64,000 nucleotides of DNA from Siphonodentalium dalli (GCA_032622095.1 CP136069.1:205330690-205394689), one strand, 5' to 3'; shown: positions 34,270 through 47,200, counted from the stretch's first letter. Numbers and translations: made by a program. Notes: generated by a model not told the origin, from the sequence alone.

Positions 34270-35073
34270 CACATGTTGTTTTAACTTTTAGCAATACACT
34301 ATTCTGTTTGTGAACTCCAATCACATGGAAGACTCTTACAGTACTCTTCTTAGGGATTATGGAAGAATTTTTTCAGTATTGTCATTCACCACGACGCCTG
34401 GGAGCCAATTTCCAATAAAAATTGACATATTGGCCTACTTAGGCCAAAGAAAAAAGGATACTCTGTTTCCGCACATCGACCAACCATCAAAATAACCGCC
34501 GACCCTAATCTTTTTATTGATATTTTAAGAAAAAGCCGAAAATTTCTATATAAAAAATAAATAAAAATGTTTAGTTCTTTTTTACCACCAATGCACATAC
34601 ATAATGATGTTCATTAGTGTGCAAACACATGATCTCGAACATATCCCTGTGTAAAGTGACCATAATGTGATAGCTGGACCTAAACAGTTAAAACTTCAGG
34701 TGTGGATTCATGGATTGATGGGCATGATTTTGTTATTTTAATTTCCTAAGAGTGGATCTCAGGCCTGCTTTTGAGCCTTGTTTGGGAATTATCAAGACAT
34801 GGTGGGTGTGTATTGTATATATTTAGAGGTATCACCACATATGGTAGGGGTATAGCTACTGTTTCCAAAAACCAGGCATGCTACTAGTAGGTTGGATGTA
34901 CATGTACTGGCTACCTCTAGACAATGGGATGTAGTCATCACAATACAAGTACCGGTGTAATGGTGGTATTATGGGTAAAATTCTCATAAAACGTTAGTGA
35001 CATCAATTTCATCCCAAGTAATATAGCCAAAATTATGAAAATGCGATATGTGAATAACAAATCACACACTTAA
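34270..35073. other. no gene seen
   Basis: Mixed AT-rich spacer. Short frames at 34,310-34,600 on both strands have no recognised similarity. Confidence 0.4.
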
Positions 35074-35248
35074 TTAACCCTTTCATTGCCAAGTCCGATT
35101 TTTGTATCAACCCATATTTCCTTGATCATTTTTCAAATTTAGAGCTCTCTCCATCAATGTATCACATTATTATAATCAATAAATTTGAAAAATGATCAAG
35201 GAAATATGGTTTGATACAAAAAATCGGACTTGGCACTGAAAGGGTTAA
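35074..35248. mobile_element. TTAA-flanked foldback
   Basis: TTAACCCTTTCATTGCCAAG...CTTGGCACTGAAAGGGTTAA, 175 bp. Arms of more than 60 bp pair through TCCGATTTTTGTATCAACCC and GATCATTTTTCAAATTTA. Confidence 0.88.
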
Positions 35249-35250
35249 GC

Positions 35251-35351
35251 ATTTCGATGAATGGCAACAAGCCATATTTCCGACTAAATCCTGAAAAATT
35301 ACCCATAATTCTGCTGTGGTTAAGTGGTCAATTACTTTGGGAATTGCTGTA
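35251..35351. mobile_element. family F, right half
   Basis: TTCGATGAATGGCAACAAGC to GGGAATTGCTGTA; right arm only. Confidence 0.78.
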
Positions 35352-36969
35352 GTCTGACATATCAGGCAGGGGTGTGAGATGTGCAGGGATAATAATTGCT
35401 GTTTCAGTGCAATTTCCCTTACTCAAGCACAATTGAGTTGATCTTCAGAGTAATTATTATCAGTTAATAAATGTGAGTTTGGCCTCCTATAAACTGAGAC
35501 ACTGAAGCACAATTCATTACATTCAATTGCGGTTTCAGGGCAATTCAACACTCAAACACAATTTTCTTCATTTGATAGCACTTTAACACAATTTATATTG
35601 TTTCAGCATAATTTATTGCAATTAAACACTGCTTCAGTGGAATTATATAAAAGGCCGCTTGGCCAGTGTTCCCCGAAAGAGTGGCTTCATTTGGAGCAGG
35701 ACTTAGTAGAAATATATTATATAGATAAAATACTTGTGTATTGTCTTGTAACTGAGCTGCATATAAATACATGGAAAAAAATTCTTAAAGTTGAAATATA
35801 ACTTAAAATTTTAACAAGAGCATCATAAGGGTATGGGAAAATCATCAGTACGCCCATAGTAATTCCAACAAAGGGCCATAACTCAGGCCAGAACCCAAAT
35901 TTGAACTTGATTGTATTTTGTGCTAGTAATCCACAATCCAAATTTCATTCCATTCAGTTCAGACTTACTAAAGTTATCATCCGGAAACAATTATAGAGTG
36001 TAAATTCCAACTAAATGGCCCATAACTCTGGTGAAATTTGGCAGGCGGAACCTAAATTGCGAACTTCACATGTATTTTCATACAGCCATTTTATCCACAG
36101 CCATTATAGTTCAGATTGTTTGAATTCGGCAATCTGCTATGGCAATGCTTTTCCACGGCAGTTTGCCTCAGCAAATGGCTTCGGCATTGCTGATTACCAT
36201 AGCAACAAGAGGTTGTACTACAGGTGCTGGGATACCCCGACGGTGAAAAATAGATATAGGTAGGTCACTAAGGTCAGAAACTAAAAACAAACAAATTACT
36301 CCACAATTCTAATGACGGTGGACGAAAGCCCAACAATTTCAGAAAAAGAAAGAGGGATAACTCTTGAACGGAAAATGTGAACAGTGAAGCCCTCATAATG
36401 CCAAACCTGTATACCAAATTTCATATCCGATAACCCATGCTTGAGATATAAGAGCAGACATACGGAAATCCAACATTTTCAGATAAACAAAGAGGGATAA
36501 CTCTTGAACGGAAAATGAATCCTCTTTTGTAAGCTCTCCTGATGCCAAACCTACTACAGATAATCCATGTTTGAGATATATGAGCGGATGAACAGATGGA
36601 CACATGAAACCCATTGGATGGGGGTTTAATTATGAGGGGGTGGCTGAATCCATATTCCAAATTTGAAAAACTAAAGTTATCACAATTTTTTTCGGAAACC
36701 AAAAGAATCAACACATTCTTAGTTGACAAGAACCAAAACTCTGGCAAAAAATGTGCGGAATGAAAAAAAATTCGACCTTGACCTGTATTTTCATGCGCTA
36801 ATCCACATACAACATTTGAAAACAATCAGACAACAAAACTAAAGTTATCACCCGGAAACAAAAATATTTGACAAATTCTAGACATCAAGGAACATAAACT
36901 CTGGCAAAAATGGGTGAACCAAACCTACATTTGAACTTGACCTGCATTTCCATGTGGGAAATTCACATA

Positions 36970-39900
36970 CAGTCATTCAGGCAGTAAAGGGTCACTTTTT
37001 ATGTTTGTGCTGCACCTGTCTGTATGCAAGTACAATGGATAAAAAATTTATATGTCATTTTGTTCATAAATCCTAGCTCTATCATACATCTTATGTGATG
37101 TTCACAAATATTGCTCTTTCTTTTTAAAATAACCGATCAAAGATAGCACGAAATCCAGGCAATAAGGGGTCAATTCAGGCAGTAAAGGGTCACCTTTCAT
37201 TTGAACTGTATGTATCACAATTGATGGTTGTTTGTGTGTTATTAAACCACAAATAAGTTGAAATAACATGTGCAAGATGTATTTATTCCAATTAAAAGAT
37301 TTTTATCTAACACAAACTTGTTTACTATAAACTGATTAAACTCCATTTCAGCATCATCGGAATGTAAACAAAACAATGTTCAAAACAATTACCAAGGCAC
37401 AGCTAGACGATACACGTGTACGTCATCATCGGGGAAATTAATTCTATGTTTTTGATGATGATAATTAGCGCTTTTAGAATCACGATCGATAACTAATTTG
37501 TAGAAAAATTAGTAGTTGAGAAATATGTTTTTATTATTTTTTTATAGTGGAGATACAAACTCAAAATTACATTTGTTCCCAACATAATATGGCCCTCTGT
37601 ACAGTTAATAGCATTCACTCACAAATCATATGTAGTAGTGTTACAGTGTGTGATTGAATGTTTTGTGTTCATAATACAAACATATACTAGTATATAATCA
37701 GAGCAGAGGTGGCAGCAGTTGGGGTGGATGGTTGGCAGTCAGGATAGGACAGCTCCATTCTTTCTATGGGATAAACAGGGGTAAAGGCAACAAACTGATA
37801 TAAAACACTGGAAAGTGGAAATTTACCTGAACAGAAGGTGGCGGACAAGATCATTTGATCATTTCGAGCACCTTCGGCGCTTACATCCCAAATCCCAAGT
37901 GGATCAGTTATAATTCATTGTGGATTGTACTGTCCTTGACTCTCTTGAGTCACCTCGAATGGCAAATTTGTTGTTATTGCCTATAACTTATTTAATTACA
38001 TATATATCTTTAACTCACATTTTTTTACTCACATTTAATTGTCAATGATTTTTATCAAAGCTCAATATTTATTTTCGGACAGTACATACATGTAATTATA
38101 TATACATGTAATTATATGTTTTGTAGTTTCTAAATTAATTAATTAATGACACAAACACACACACCAAAACTGACAACATATTCATTTGGCCTACCCGGTA
38201 CATGTTTATATGACCATGAATACCAAATGTGGTGTACTTATTTCATTGCAATGCATGTGCAGCACTTACCAGTGCCAAATCTGATTGACATATGCATGTA
38301 TCCAATTAATATCATTGGTTTGTGAGCTACATGTAGTCCACTTATCGCTTTATTTGTGGATCATGATTCAATTTAGATTACATTTGTATTCAACATATAC
38401 ATCAAGAAGAAGCAACGACAAAACTGGGACTTGCAATTACTTTCCTTTTGCTCCGATCCAGAAAAACAAAGGTAAATGTTACAAGCAAGGACGTCGCGAA
38501 CGACAGTGAGTGTTGGGTGTGTGTCGCCACTGACATGATACCCATTTTCACACCAAGCACCCAACCCACCCTCAGTTGTGTGTTAATTTTAAATTTGTGC
38601 AGCCCCCCTCCCAATATAATTGACCTGCCACTGGCTGCCAGCTACATGTAGCACTGCATGAAGTGCCTGCTGGATTCATCCCTGTCAGGTTATTATCACA
38701 GCAGTTACATGGCACACTATCCGTTTGTACACAGAATGCAATGTACTGATAGACCAATTTATAACGGAACAATTGAATCGCGAAATTATCATTTGGTGTT
38801 TATATATTTTTTTAATTTTGTGGTTTTCTCGGGGAGGATTATATGGCTTGGGCACTTCATTTGGTGGATGCACCTTAGCATATTCATATGGGCACTGGTC
38901 CATCCCTTGGGCGAGACCCAACTTCCTGATTCCAGGTAATCACACCTCCTTGCACCCCTCCTCAAGGACGTAGTGACAGGTATGGTGTTGGGGTGACTCT
39001 CCCCTCCCCAACATTGATAAAAATGTTCAAGCTAGAAAATCATGCCTGACCCAGTCTAACACAACTTTATAGTTAGAGCATATTACACCACAATTACCCG
39101 CATTGGTTGAAATTGTTCTCAATTATTTGTATATATGCCCAACCAGTTATTATATAGTGGGGAATAAGTTGTTTTTAGACCAACAGCAGCATATTTGTCT
39201 ATTTTTTGTAAAAATTTTGGTCTGAAAATGTCCATTATTTCTGATTATTTTGGGGAAATTTTCCAACCTTAGGTGGGGGGGGGGGGGGGTTAGACATTTC
39301 CAACAGTTGGAAAGTTTGAGACACTAGATGAAATTTTCAAACCATGGGCAGGGCTTTGGGAGATTTGTCTGGTTCAATGGTGGTGGGGGTAATTGGAAAC
39401 TTCCAAGGTGGACGTCACCAACGGAGACCCTCTGGCCACGTCCTAGATCAAGCCATGAACCTCTACTAATGTTAACGCCCGTAGAGGTCATATTCCATCA
39501 GTTCAAAACGGGCGTTAGCATTAGTAGAGGTTCATGGCATGATCTAGCCACGTCCCTGTCCCTCCACACCCCTAGCGGTGGATTAATAATTTGGCTTGGA
39601 TACCCCCCCCCCCCCCCCCCCCCCCCCCCCAACAGGTCCCTCAAGAATTCCAACTGCTAGAATTTTTCAACCTGGCACCCTGTATAGTTAGAAATGTTCC
39701 AACTGATAGCCATTCCAATCTAATTATTTTACCGACCACTGGAAAATATTTGACTGTTGGTCTAAAAAAACATTCACTCTTCATTCAATTCTGGTTGGAA
39801 AATTAAACTATGAGAACAATTTCAACCTATATTATGTCTTAAATTGCCAATGAAGGCATGAAATGTTACTATGTTTTATTATTTCCAATGTATGCTAATC

Positions 39901-40388
39901 ATTAGAATTCAATTGACATGTTTTTATCCATTCCGTGATAGCACGTGCGATCGACTGTCAACAAAAGCATGTGACCCCGCTATTGACAACGGAAGTAGGT
40001 CCGAAACAAATTAAATGTTTACACAATAAGACAAATTTAACTTTTGTGGGGGTCTGGGAGTTGAAAAATAAATAATTTGTTAATATTTTACAGTGCTTAG
40101 TTTGGGTGTACTTAATTCTGTTTTTTTATTGGCAGCAGCCGATCTGCAACTTGACATATTTTGTTGACCTACTTTCCTCCGATGCGTTTCCACTGTCCGT
40201 CAGAAAAATTGAATTAAATCGGAAATTACCGTCATAACTCGCCACAAATTGCACATGATCTCCAACACATATTCATTCTCAAGAATCAAAAGGATTTTGG
40301 GAGATCAAGTGCATCTGTGACTTTTGCCACGACGATAAACAGCAACTGACCCGTTACTGCCTGTGACCCGTTACTACCTGAACGACTG
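36970..40388. mobile_element. 3.4-kb TA-flanked element inside family H
   Basis: Left CAGTCATTCAGGCAGTAAAG, right terminus the inverse of CAGTCGTTCAGGTAGTAACG, with TA on both sides (36,968-36,969 and 40,389-40,390). Without it the H repeat reads CACATACCAAATTTG, the sequence found in other H copies. A second CAGGCAGTAAAGGGTCAC word sits at about 37,178, and a partner at about 40,350. I find no transposase frame, so it is non-autonomous or decayed. TA plus CAGT ends suggest Tc1/mariner-like mobilisation. Confidence 0.75.
39106..39818. repeat. foldback nested in the 3.4-kb element
   Basis: GGTTGAAATTGTTCTCA (left) faces TGAGAACAATTTCAACC (right). GTTTTTAGACCAACAG faces CTGTTGGTCTAAAAAA. The middle holds a second hairpin at 39,444-39,548 and C28 at 39,603-39,630. 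Confidence 0.75.
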
Positions 40389-40499
40389 TACCAAATTTGA
40401 AATCAAGCAGATAACTAAAACTAAAGTTATCATTGGGAAACCATATGGGACATATGGGACCGACGGACACACTGGCGGATGGACGCCACACAGCTGATT

Positions 40500-41550
40500 T
40501 CTATAGTCACGTCCTCAAAATGTTTTTGCGGGGTCAATAAATATAAATTTGTACTCCCATAATTTTATGCTTAATGGCGGCGGGTATTTGTCACTGTTTG
40601 TCAGGATGGTGCCGCCACCCAAAATGTTATTATCGTTGAACTTGAAATCTCGAAAAACTATATTTTTCATTGTTAACGTTATCACAGATACATTTCTAGT
40701 AGGTGCAACCGAAACACACAGACTCACGGAAAACACGCACTGTCTTGTCATCGACAGTGGTCCTATTGTCATGCATGATGCATATATCATGAAACTTACC
40801 TTTTTTTCAGTTCCAAAATCCCGCCTTCCGACATCCAGGTAAACCAGAGGCCAACACAAGTTGGCAAATGTGCCACGGTATCGACAAAAAACCCGCCGTT
40901 GACTGCTCTCCTTTGGGGGTGAGATCCTGACTTTGTGATTTTGTATCCAGTTCACTGCCGACTTAGTTCAGTTCACTTTATGTAGATTAGATTAGATTTT
41001 ATTTTGACAGTTCAGGTTATACATGTGTACATGAATACATATTATGGATATGTTTACAAGTTGAATCAATATAATACACAACAGTATATACATATTATAA
41101 TTATAATAGTATATATTAAATACAAATATGTTATATGTTGGGGTCTGATGAGACAGTTAGAGTTCAGACTGTGTAAACAATTGATATATACCCTAAGAGG
41201 ATTTATCAATTTTCTCAAGAACTAAATCATTTTATTTTATAGAGGTTGTCGTCAGAATATAAGGTAAATTATGTGGCAGAAATCTGTATAAAAATAGAAA
41301 TACTCATGTGACCTGAGGACCATCAGGGATAACGCAAAAAGTTCTCTGTAAGTATAAACACACCGCGCCGTCCCAAATACCGTCCCATACCGTCCCCAAT
41401 ACCGTCCCATACCGTCCCGTCCCATCGTCCCATTCTGCATTTTAGTCACTCCCAGTATAAAACACACCTGGGCGTAAATTCATTGTAATTCCCATGCAGC
41501 TGATTTATATGCATATTCTTTTTATAATTTATTTGTAGGCTATATATGAA
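40500..41550. other. spacer without a confident gene
   Basis: A 146-codon - frame (40,515-40,955) overlaps a 97-codon + frame (40,549-40,842). Neither resembles a known protein. Short ATACCGTCCC repeats lie at 41,376-41,430. Confidence 0.35.
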
Positions 41551-41559
41551 TGTTTCAAC

Positions 41560-42014
41560 CACAGGCCTTCTAAACAGTGATTGATAATAATTAAAATAAT
41601 TTTTTTATTAATATTTACATATAAGAAGACACAGGTATGCATTAAGCAGCCATTTTCCTCTCCATGCTACTGGCAACTGGTCATTTTACAGTATGCAAGT
41701 CATGTGTCCATTTCAACACTTAAAAGGAAATAGCTAACTGACCGCAGGAAGTGGTCACTGGGCATGACAACTGTCAACAATTTTTAAATTCTTTGTTGAT
41801 ATAACTGGCCAGTACATTGTGTCCACTCACCACTTCCTGTCAACAATGGAAGTGTTGAAATGGACACAGGACTTGTACACTGTAAAATGACCAGTTGCCA
41901 GTAGCATGGAGAGGAAAATGGCCGCTTGATGCATACCTGTGTCTTCTTATATGTAAATGTTAATAAAAAAAAAATATTTTAATTATTTATCACTCACTGT
42001 TTGGAAGGCCTGTG
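41560..42014. mobile_element. CACAGG hAT-like foldback, 455 bp
   Basis: CACAGGCCTTCTAAACAGTG...CACTGTTTGGAAGGCCTGTG, arms of about 190 bp. Perfect 8-bp TSDs GTTTCAAC at 41,552-41,559 and 42,015-42,022. Confidence 0.92.
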
Positions 42015-42312
42015 GTTTCAACATTTAAAATCATAGCATAACACTGCGTAGTAGACTAGTAGTCACTCATATGACGTCACATGAAGGAAGAATAATAATT
42101 TGAACCATAATGAAATATTCAATCCCATGAATTGGCATAACTTCAGTTACGGGCGACCTATCATACATTTTTTTTCAGCGGGCACTGATAATGACTGAGA
42201 AAAGCTATACCGGTGTAATCCTTTGACGACGCCCCTGTTGGTAGAAATAAGAATCGTCGATAGGGTGCAGTACTTTGTGTATTTGGAGGGACATTTAGTG
42301 TAATATTTTGGG

Positions 42313-42790
42313 TTAAAGGTCCACTTAATTTTCGAACCTACAATATTAAATTATGTTAAATATATGCCATATTATATACCATTTGAAAGAGGAAGCTCCA
42401 AAACATTGTATTATCAACTTATCCGGTGTAATAAACTGTGGACATGTTGTTTTGTTGAGTTGCCAATACGTTTTGTCATCAAGATTGAAGTAAAAATCAG
42501 TATTATTTTCAATGCAGGGGGAATAACTCTATATATTAAAGATAGAGTTCTTCCCCTTCCATTGAAAAAGTTTGAATTATGTTGCATTCTGGGTGCCAGA
42601 GGGGGGGGGGGAGTCATTATATGATTTCAGCAGTATTCTATTTATCTGTGGGCATCTTCTGAGACGTTTCAAATAGTGATGAATTATAGTATTTTAATCA
42701 TATTTTATGGCATAGATTGTTATTAAAAACATATATCAAGTCAGTATAACAAAAATAATCGGCGACTCGAAAATTAAGTGGGGCCTTTAA
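42313..42790. mobile_element. family L TTAA-flanked MITE, copy 2
   Basis: TTAAAGGTCCACTTAATTTTCG...TCGAAAATTAAGTGGGGCC then TTTAA. It lacks the 380-bp insert of copy 1. Confidence 0.82.
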
Positions 42791-43430
42791 TGCTATAATT
42801 CATCTAACTGGGACTGTTATTATCCATTGGATACTGGAACGTTTGGAATTCCTATATGCATTCAAACGGACCATTTAACGGTGCTAAAGTGACTTTTGTG
42901 GGTACCACCCCCCCCCCCCCCCCCCCCCCCCATAAGAGAGACAACTCTGTGGGTTAATTATGTGAAAGGTATTGAATCAAGCTGTAACCTGGCCACTTTG
43001 AAACAATTAATAAAACAGGAATTAGTTTATCAAATTTGAGGTATATACTGAGGAATCGGACTTTGTATATTATTAATATTATAACCTTATGAGAATTTGT
43101 GTTGTGGCCTGGCCAGTCATGTGGTCTGTTACCATTAAGGACCAGATTGGAAGTAAGTGGCTTGCTTTTCCGTGCTCTCCTTGATGGCAGTCAATTGCAT
43201 GACTTGACATACGGTACTATAGGAAAAAAATGTCGGGTTATCATATAATTTTCAAAATGAGTACACATGTGACTATACCTGTACCTGTTTGATGGCGCAT
43301 TCAACGTCACGGTGTCATTAATTTAATTGCATAAACTATAGGCTCATGCATGCTCGCGGAACTGTGACTTAAACCTATATAAATACAGTATACTTGACCC
43401 CACAGTTATAGTAGTCCTATATAGCTGCGT
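42791..43430. other. spacer upstream of uricase region
   Basis: C24 at 42,908-42,931; otherwise nothing recognised. Confidence 0.4.
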
Positions 43431-43891
43431 GTCATAGACTGACTATAGCGTGCCTGTCATTTGCAGAATGAGGTCCACAGAGGGTGAATTTAGTGGCGCT
43501 ATCCCACATAGCAGGCTAGCATAGGGCCTACCTTCTGATTACCTCATTCTGCTTAGGCCTCATCTTCTCTGCAAAGTTTCTTTATTATAAAATTTCTATA
43601 GAAACCTCTTCACTTAGATTCTATTTCTGTTTTAGTTTAGTTTCTCTATATCCCCAAATTGGCAGACGACACATTGAATAATCGAGGTTCCCAATGGGTG
43701 CACATCACAATATTCACTATTTGGGAACTTCAATATGAGTCTATGTCTCCCATAGCAGATGAGGCCATGCATAATGAGGTCACCAGAGGGTGAATTTGGT
43801 GATGCTAACCCGCTATGTGGGATAGCGTCACTAAATTCACCCTCGGGGGGACCTCATTCTGCAAATGACCGGCACACTAATCTCAGACTTG
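43431..43891. mobile_element. family A MITE abutting the uricase promoter
   Basis: Degenerate left end (CATAGACTGACTATAGCG), both hairpins, right end ATCTCAGACTTG. No convincing TSD. It ends about 85 bp before the uricase start. Confidence 0.8.
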
Positions 43892-43926
43892 TGTGTGCCC
43901 GCCTCGTAGTACAATCGCGGGTATAC

Positions 43927-43937
43927 TTATATAAGAG
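43927..43937 (+). promoter_or_regulatory. candidate TATA box of uricase
   Basis: TTATATAAGAG lies 50 bp upstream of the ATG at 43,977. A start of transcription about 30 bp downstream would leave a very short 5' leader and would place the ATG at 43,956 at or before the cap. An upstream non-coding exon cannot be excluded. Confidence 0.35.
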
Positions 43938-43976
43938 AAAGTTGCGCGCTGATATATGCACCATATATATATGAAC

Positions 43977-44204
43977 ATGCCAGGCGATACTGAAGTCGAG
44001 TTTGTAAGTGCAAATTATGGAAAATCAGGAGTTAAGCTCATGGTCCTTCGTCGCCAGGGAGACAAGCATTTGATGAAGGAGATTTCGGTGAGGACAACAT
44101 TAAGTCTGGCATCCAAGAAAGATTACATCACCGGAGATAACTCGGATGTTGTTGCGACTGATAGTCAGAAGAATACCGTCTATATACTGGCCAGAGAACA
44201 TGGG
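43977..44204 (+). CDS. UOX: uricase exon 1
   Basis: Encodes the N-terminal part of T-fold 1: EVEFVSANYGKSGVKLMVL, LSLASKKDYITGDNSDVVAT and KNTVYILAREHG. The first donor, GGG|GTAAGT, ends at codon phase 0 and joins exon 2 to give AREHG-VQCIENF, colinear with vertebrate uricases. In-frame upstream ATGs are at 43,956 and 43,971. If no donor is used, the frame runs on to 45,293 through 26 repeats (445 codons from 43,956). Confidence 0.93.
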
Positions 44205-47200
44205 GTAAGTAAGAATACCGTCTATATACTGGCCAGGGAACATGGGGTAAGTAAGAATACCGTCTATATACTGGCCAGAGAACATGGGGTAAGTAAGTAT
44301 ACCGTCTATATACTGGCCAGAGAACATGGGGTAAGTAAGAATACCGTCTATATACTGGCCAGAGAACATGGGGTAAGTAAGTATACCGTCTATATACTGG
44401 CCAGAGAACATGGGGTAAGTAAGAATACCGTCTATATACTGGCCAGAGAACATGGGGTAAGTAAGTATACCGTCTATATACTGGCCAGAGAACATGGGGT
44501 AAGTAGGAATACCGTCTATATACTGGCCAGAGAACATGGGGTAAGTAGGAATACCGTCTATATACTGGCCAGAGAACATGGGGTAAGTAAGAATACCGTC
44601 TATATACTGGCCAGGGAACATGGGGTAAGTAAGAATACCGTCTATATACTGGCCAGAGAACATGGGGTAAGTAAGTATACCGTCTATATACTGGCCAGAG
44701 AACATGGGGTAAGTAAGAATACCGTCTATATACTGGCCAGAGAACATGGGGTAAGTAAGTATACCGTCTATATACTGGCCAGAGAACATGGGGTAAGTAA
44801 GAATACCGTCTATATACTGGCCAGAGAACATGGGGTAAGTAAGTATACCGTCTATATACTGGCCAGAGAACATGGGGTAAGTAGGAATACCGTCTATATA
44901 CTGGCCAGAGAACATGGGGTAAGTAAGAATACCGTCTATATACTGGCCAGAGAACATGGGGTAAGTAAGAATACCGTCTATATACTGGCCAGAGAACATG
45001 GGGTAAGTAAGAATACCGTCTATATACTGGCCAGAGAACATGGGGTAAGTAAGTATACCGTCTATATACTGGCCAGAGAACATGGGGTAAGTAGGAATAC
45101 CGTCTATATACTGGCCAGGGAACATGGGGTAAGTAGGAATACCGTCTATATACTGGCCAGAGAACATGGGGTAAGTAAGAATACCGTCTATATACTGGCC
45201 AGAGAACATGGGGTAAGTAAGAATACCGTCTATATAATGGCCAGAGAACATGGGGTAAGTCATGCCATGAATCTCTATACTCTGGCTATATAACGTCCGT
45301 TGAGATCACATTCCACCACCCAACTGAAAATAAAAAAAAAAGCTGGGTATACCCACCCAACTGAACGAAAGTGGTGACAGTGACCTAGATCTTGCCATGC
45401 ACGAATCTCTACTCTGGCTAACGCCCATATAGATATCATATTCGACCAGTACAAAACCTTGGAACTTTTTGACAGGGAACCATAAAGTCGAAAAAATAAC
45501 GCGGGGAATATATTTCTTAGTTGTTATCTGTTACTTAATAATGTACTTCACTGTAGGTGAATGTCCCAACTCAAAATTGGATGTTTTCCTCTAAGTTTTG
45601 TAAGCCGATATCGCAATAAACATGGAATGATTTACCCAGGAGAAATTCCATAATTGTAAGCGACGCAAAGCAAAATCACTCACAAAATCACATAAATCAT
45701 GTAATTTCGAGTTGGGACCTTCAACTACAGCGAAGTACATCATTGGGGAACAAATAATAACTAAGATATATATTCCCCGCGTTATATAATTTCGCCTTTA
45801 TAAGGTTCCCTATCAAAACTTCAAAAAGTTTCCAGGTTTTGTACTACCCAGCCAGGGAACATGGGGTAAGTAAGAATACCGTCTACATGCTGGCCAGGGA
45901 ACATAAGTTAGGTGCAGGATCCACCGGCGCGGGCCAGAAATTTACATTTCCCAACAGTTACTGTTTTGCTAAAAATGAAAATAATGTTTGCCAAATCCTT
46001 TTAGACGTTGCCAAAATGCTATACGTTTCTGCAACATAGTTGAGACATATACATATATTTCGATAATTTTGTTGTTTGGACGACTTTTGATACCGATAGG
46101 AAAGCAGTTCATTAATTATAAATACATTTCGCCCCCCTCTCTCTCTGTATATATATACACATGTACTTTACCACAGCTATGTGTTCGACGACTAAGGGTT
46201 ATAGCACAAGTGGAGTACTTTACCAGAATAAATACGTATAGTCGGCAGACACGATTAATACTGGTACATAACGCAGCGAGTGCTATGACCGCTATTATAT
46301 GAACACCATGCAATTGTTGTGATCTCGCTGGTTGTGTTCGGCTAACAAGGGGATCGGTCAACGTATGTGTTTTGTTCACAATAAGATAGTGACCGTCGAA
46401 ATGCTTTCATGTGTATATAGGCACAGTCCATACATATGTCACATGGCTGGCATGCACCATGAACAAGACCTATATAATTATGCAAGACATAATATCAGGT
46501 ATACATATGTGATATATCCAATTACTTTCATTTCTTCAAATCGATAAATGATTTTTGTTTTTTTGGTAGAGCTCGACTGTGTGGCCATGGTATTTTCATT
46601 AACAACCTATTTTTGGCCGCTCTTAAAATGACAAAAACACTGCAAAATATATTCGGACTCATCCTTATATATGGCTGCCGCCCATCAAGAATTAACACCA
46701 CTGTCCTGGGAAAGCAAGCCGGAGTGTAGACTTGTTCCTATAGCTAGTTCAAATTTAAACCTCACTAATTAATCGAAGATATCTTAATTCCTAATCAGCG
46801 AGAGTTTGCATCGTTAGGCAGCAAGTTTGTTTGTTGATATGTTCTTTCAGTTTTCCAATTACAGGTTCAATGTATAGAGAATTTTGCTATTCACTTGGTG
46901 CAACATTTCTTGAGAAAATACCCTCAGTTAGTTTTTGCCAACGTGGTCATTGATGAGAAACCGTGGAGACGTATCCTTATGGTAAGTGCGTTTTGTGTCT
47001 TCTAAACTATATTGCTGCCACGCTGGGACGTGGCGACAGGGGGTTTCTTGTGGGGACTCACCCAACTTTGGCCAAAATTTCCAATGGTTACCCGGAAATG
47101 TCAATCATGACACAACATTAATTGGAACTTCCAGATCAAATGTAGGTTGAATGTGATATCATAGTTTGATATTCTAACTAAATAATTCTCTTGTGTAAAT

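Larger units (their letters stand above)
35814..40500 (+). mobile_element. family H element interrupted by a 3.4-kb insertion
   Basis: Begins ACAAGAGCATCATAAGG. Several diverged monomers (CATAACTCTGG..AAAGTTATCANCCGGAAAC) run to 36,967 and resume at 40,391 (CCAAATTTGAAATCAAGCAG), ending near a GGACCGACGGACACAC stretch. A block at about 36,070-36,250 is foreign to the monomer and unidentified. Confidence 0.65.

Noticed and set aside
36393-36825. Frames of 73-134 codons on the - strand
   Set aside because: They lie in family H monomers and do not persist between monomers.
40515-40955. 146-codon frame on the - strand with an overlapping 97-codon + frame
   Set aside because: No recognisable motif, no repeat of the frame, no clear splice sites. 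Kept only as a low-priority spacer note.
44100-45263. 387-codon frame on the - strand (TYPMFSGQYIDGIL repeats)
   Set aside because: Antisense shadow of the 42-bp array. The + strand has clear uricase homology leading into it.
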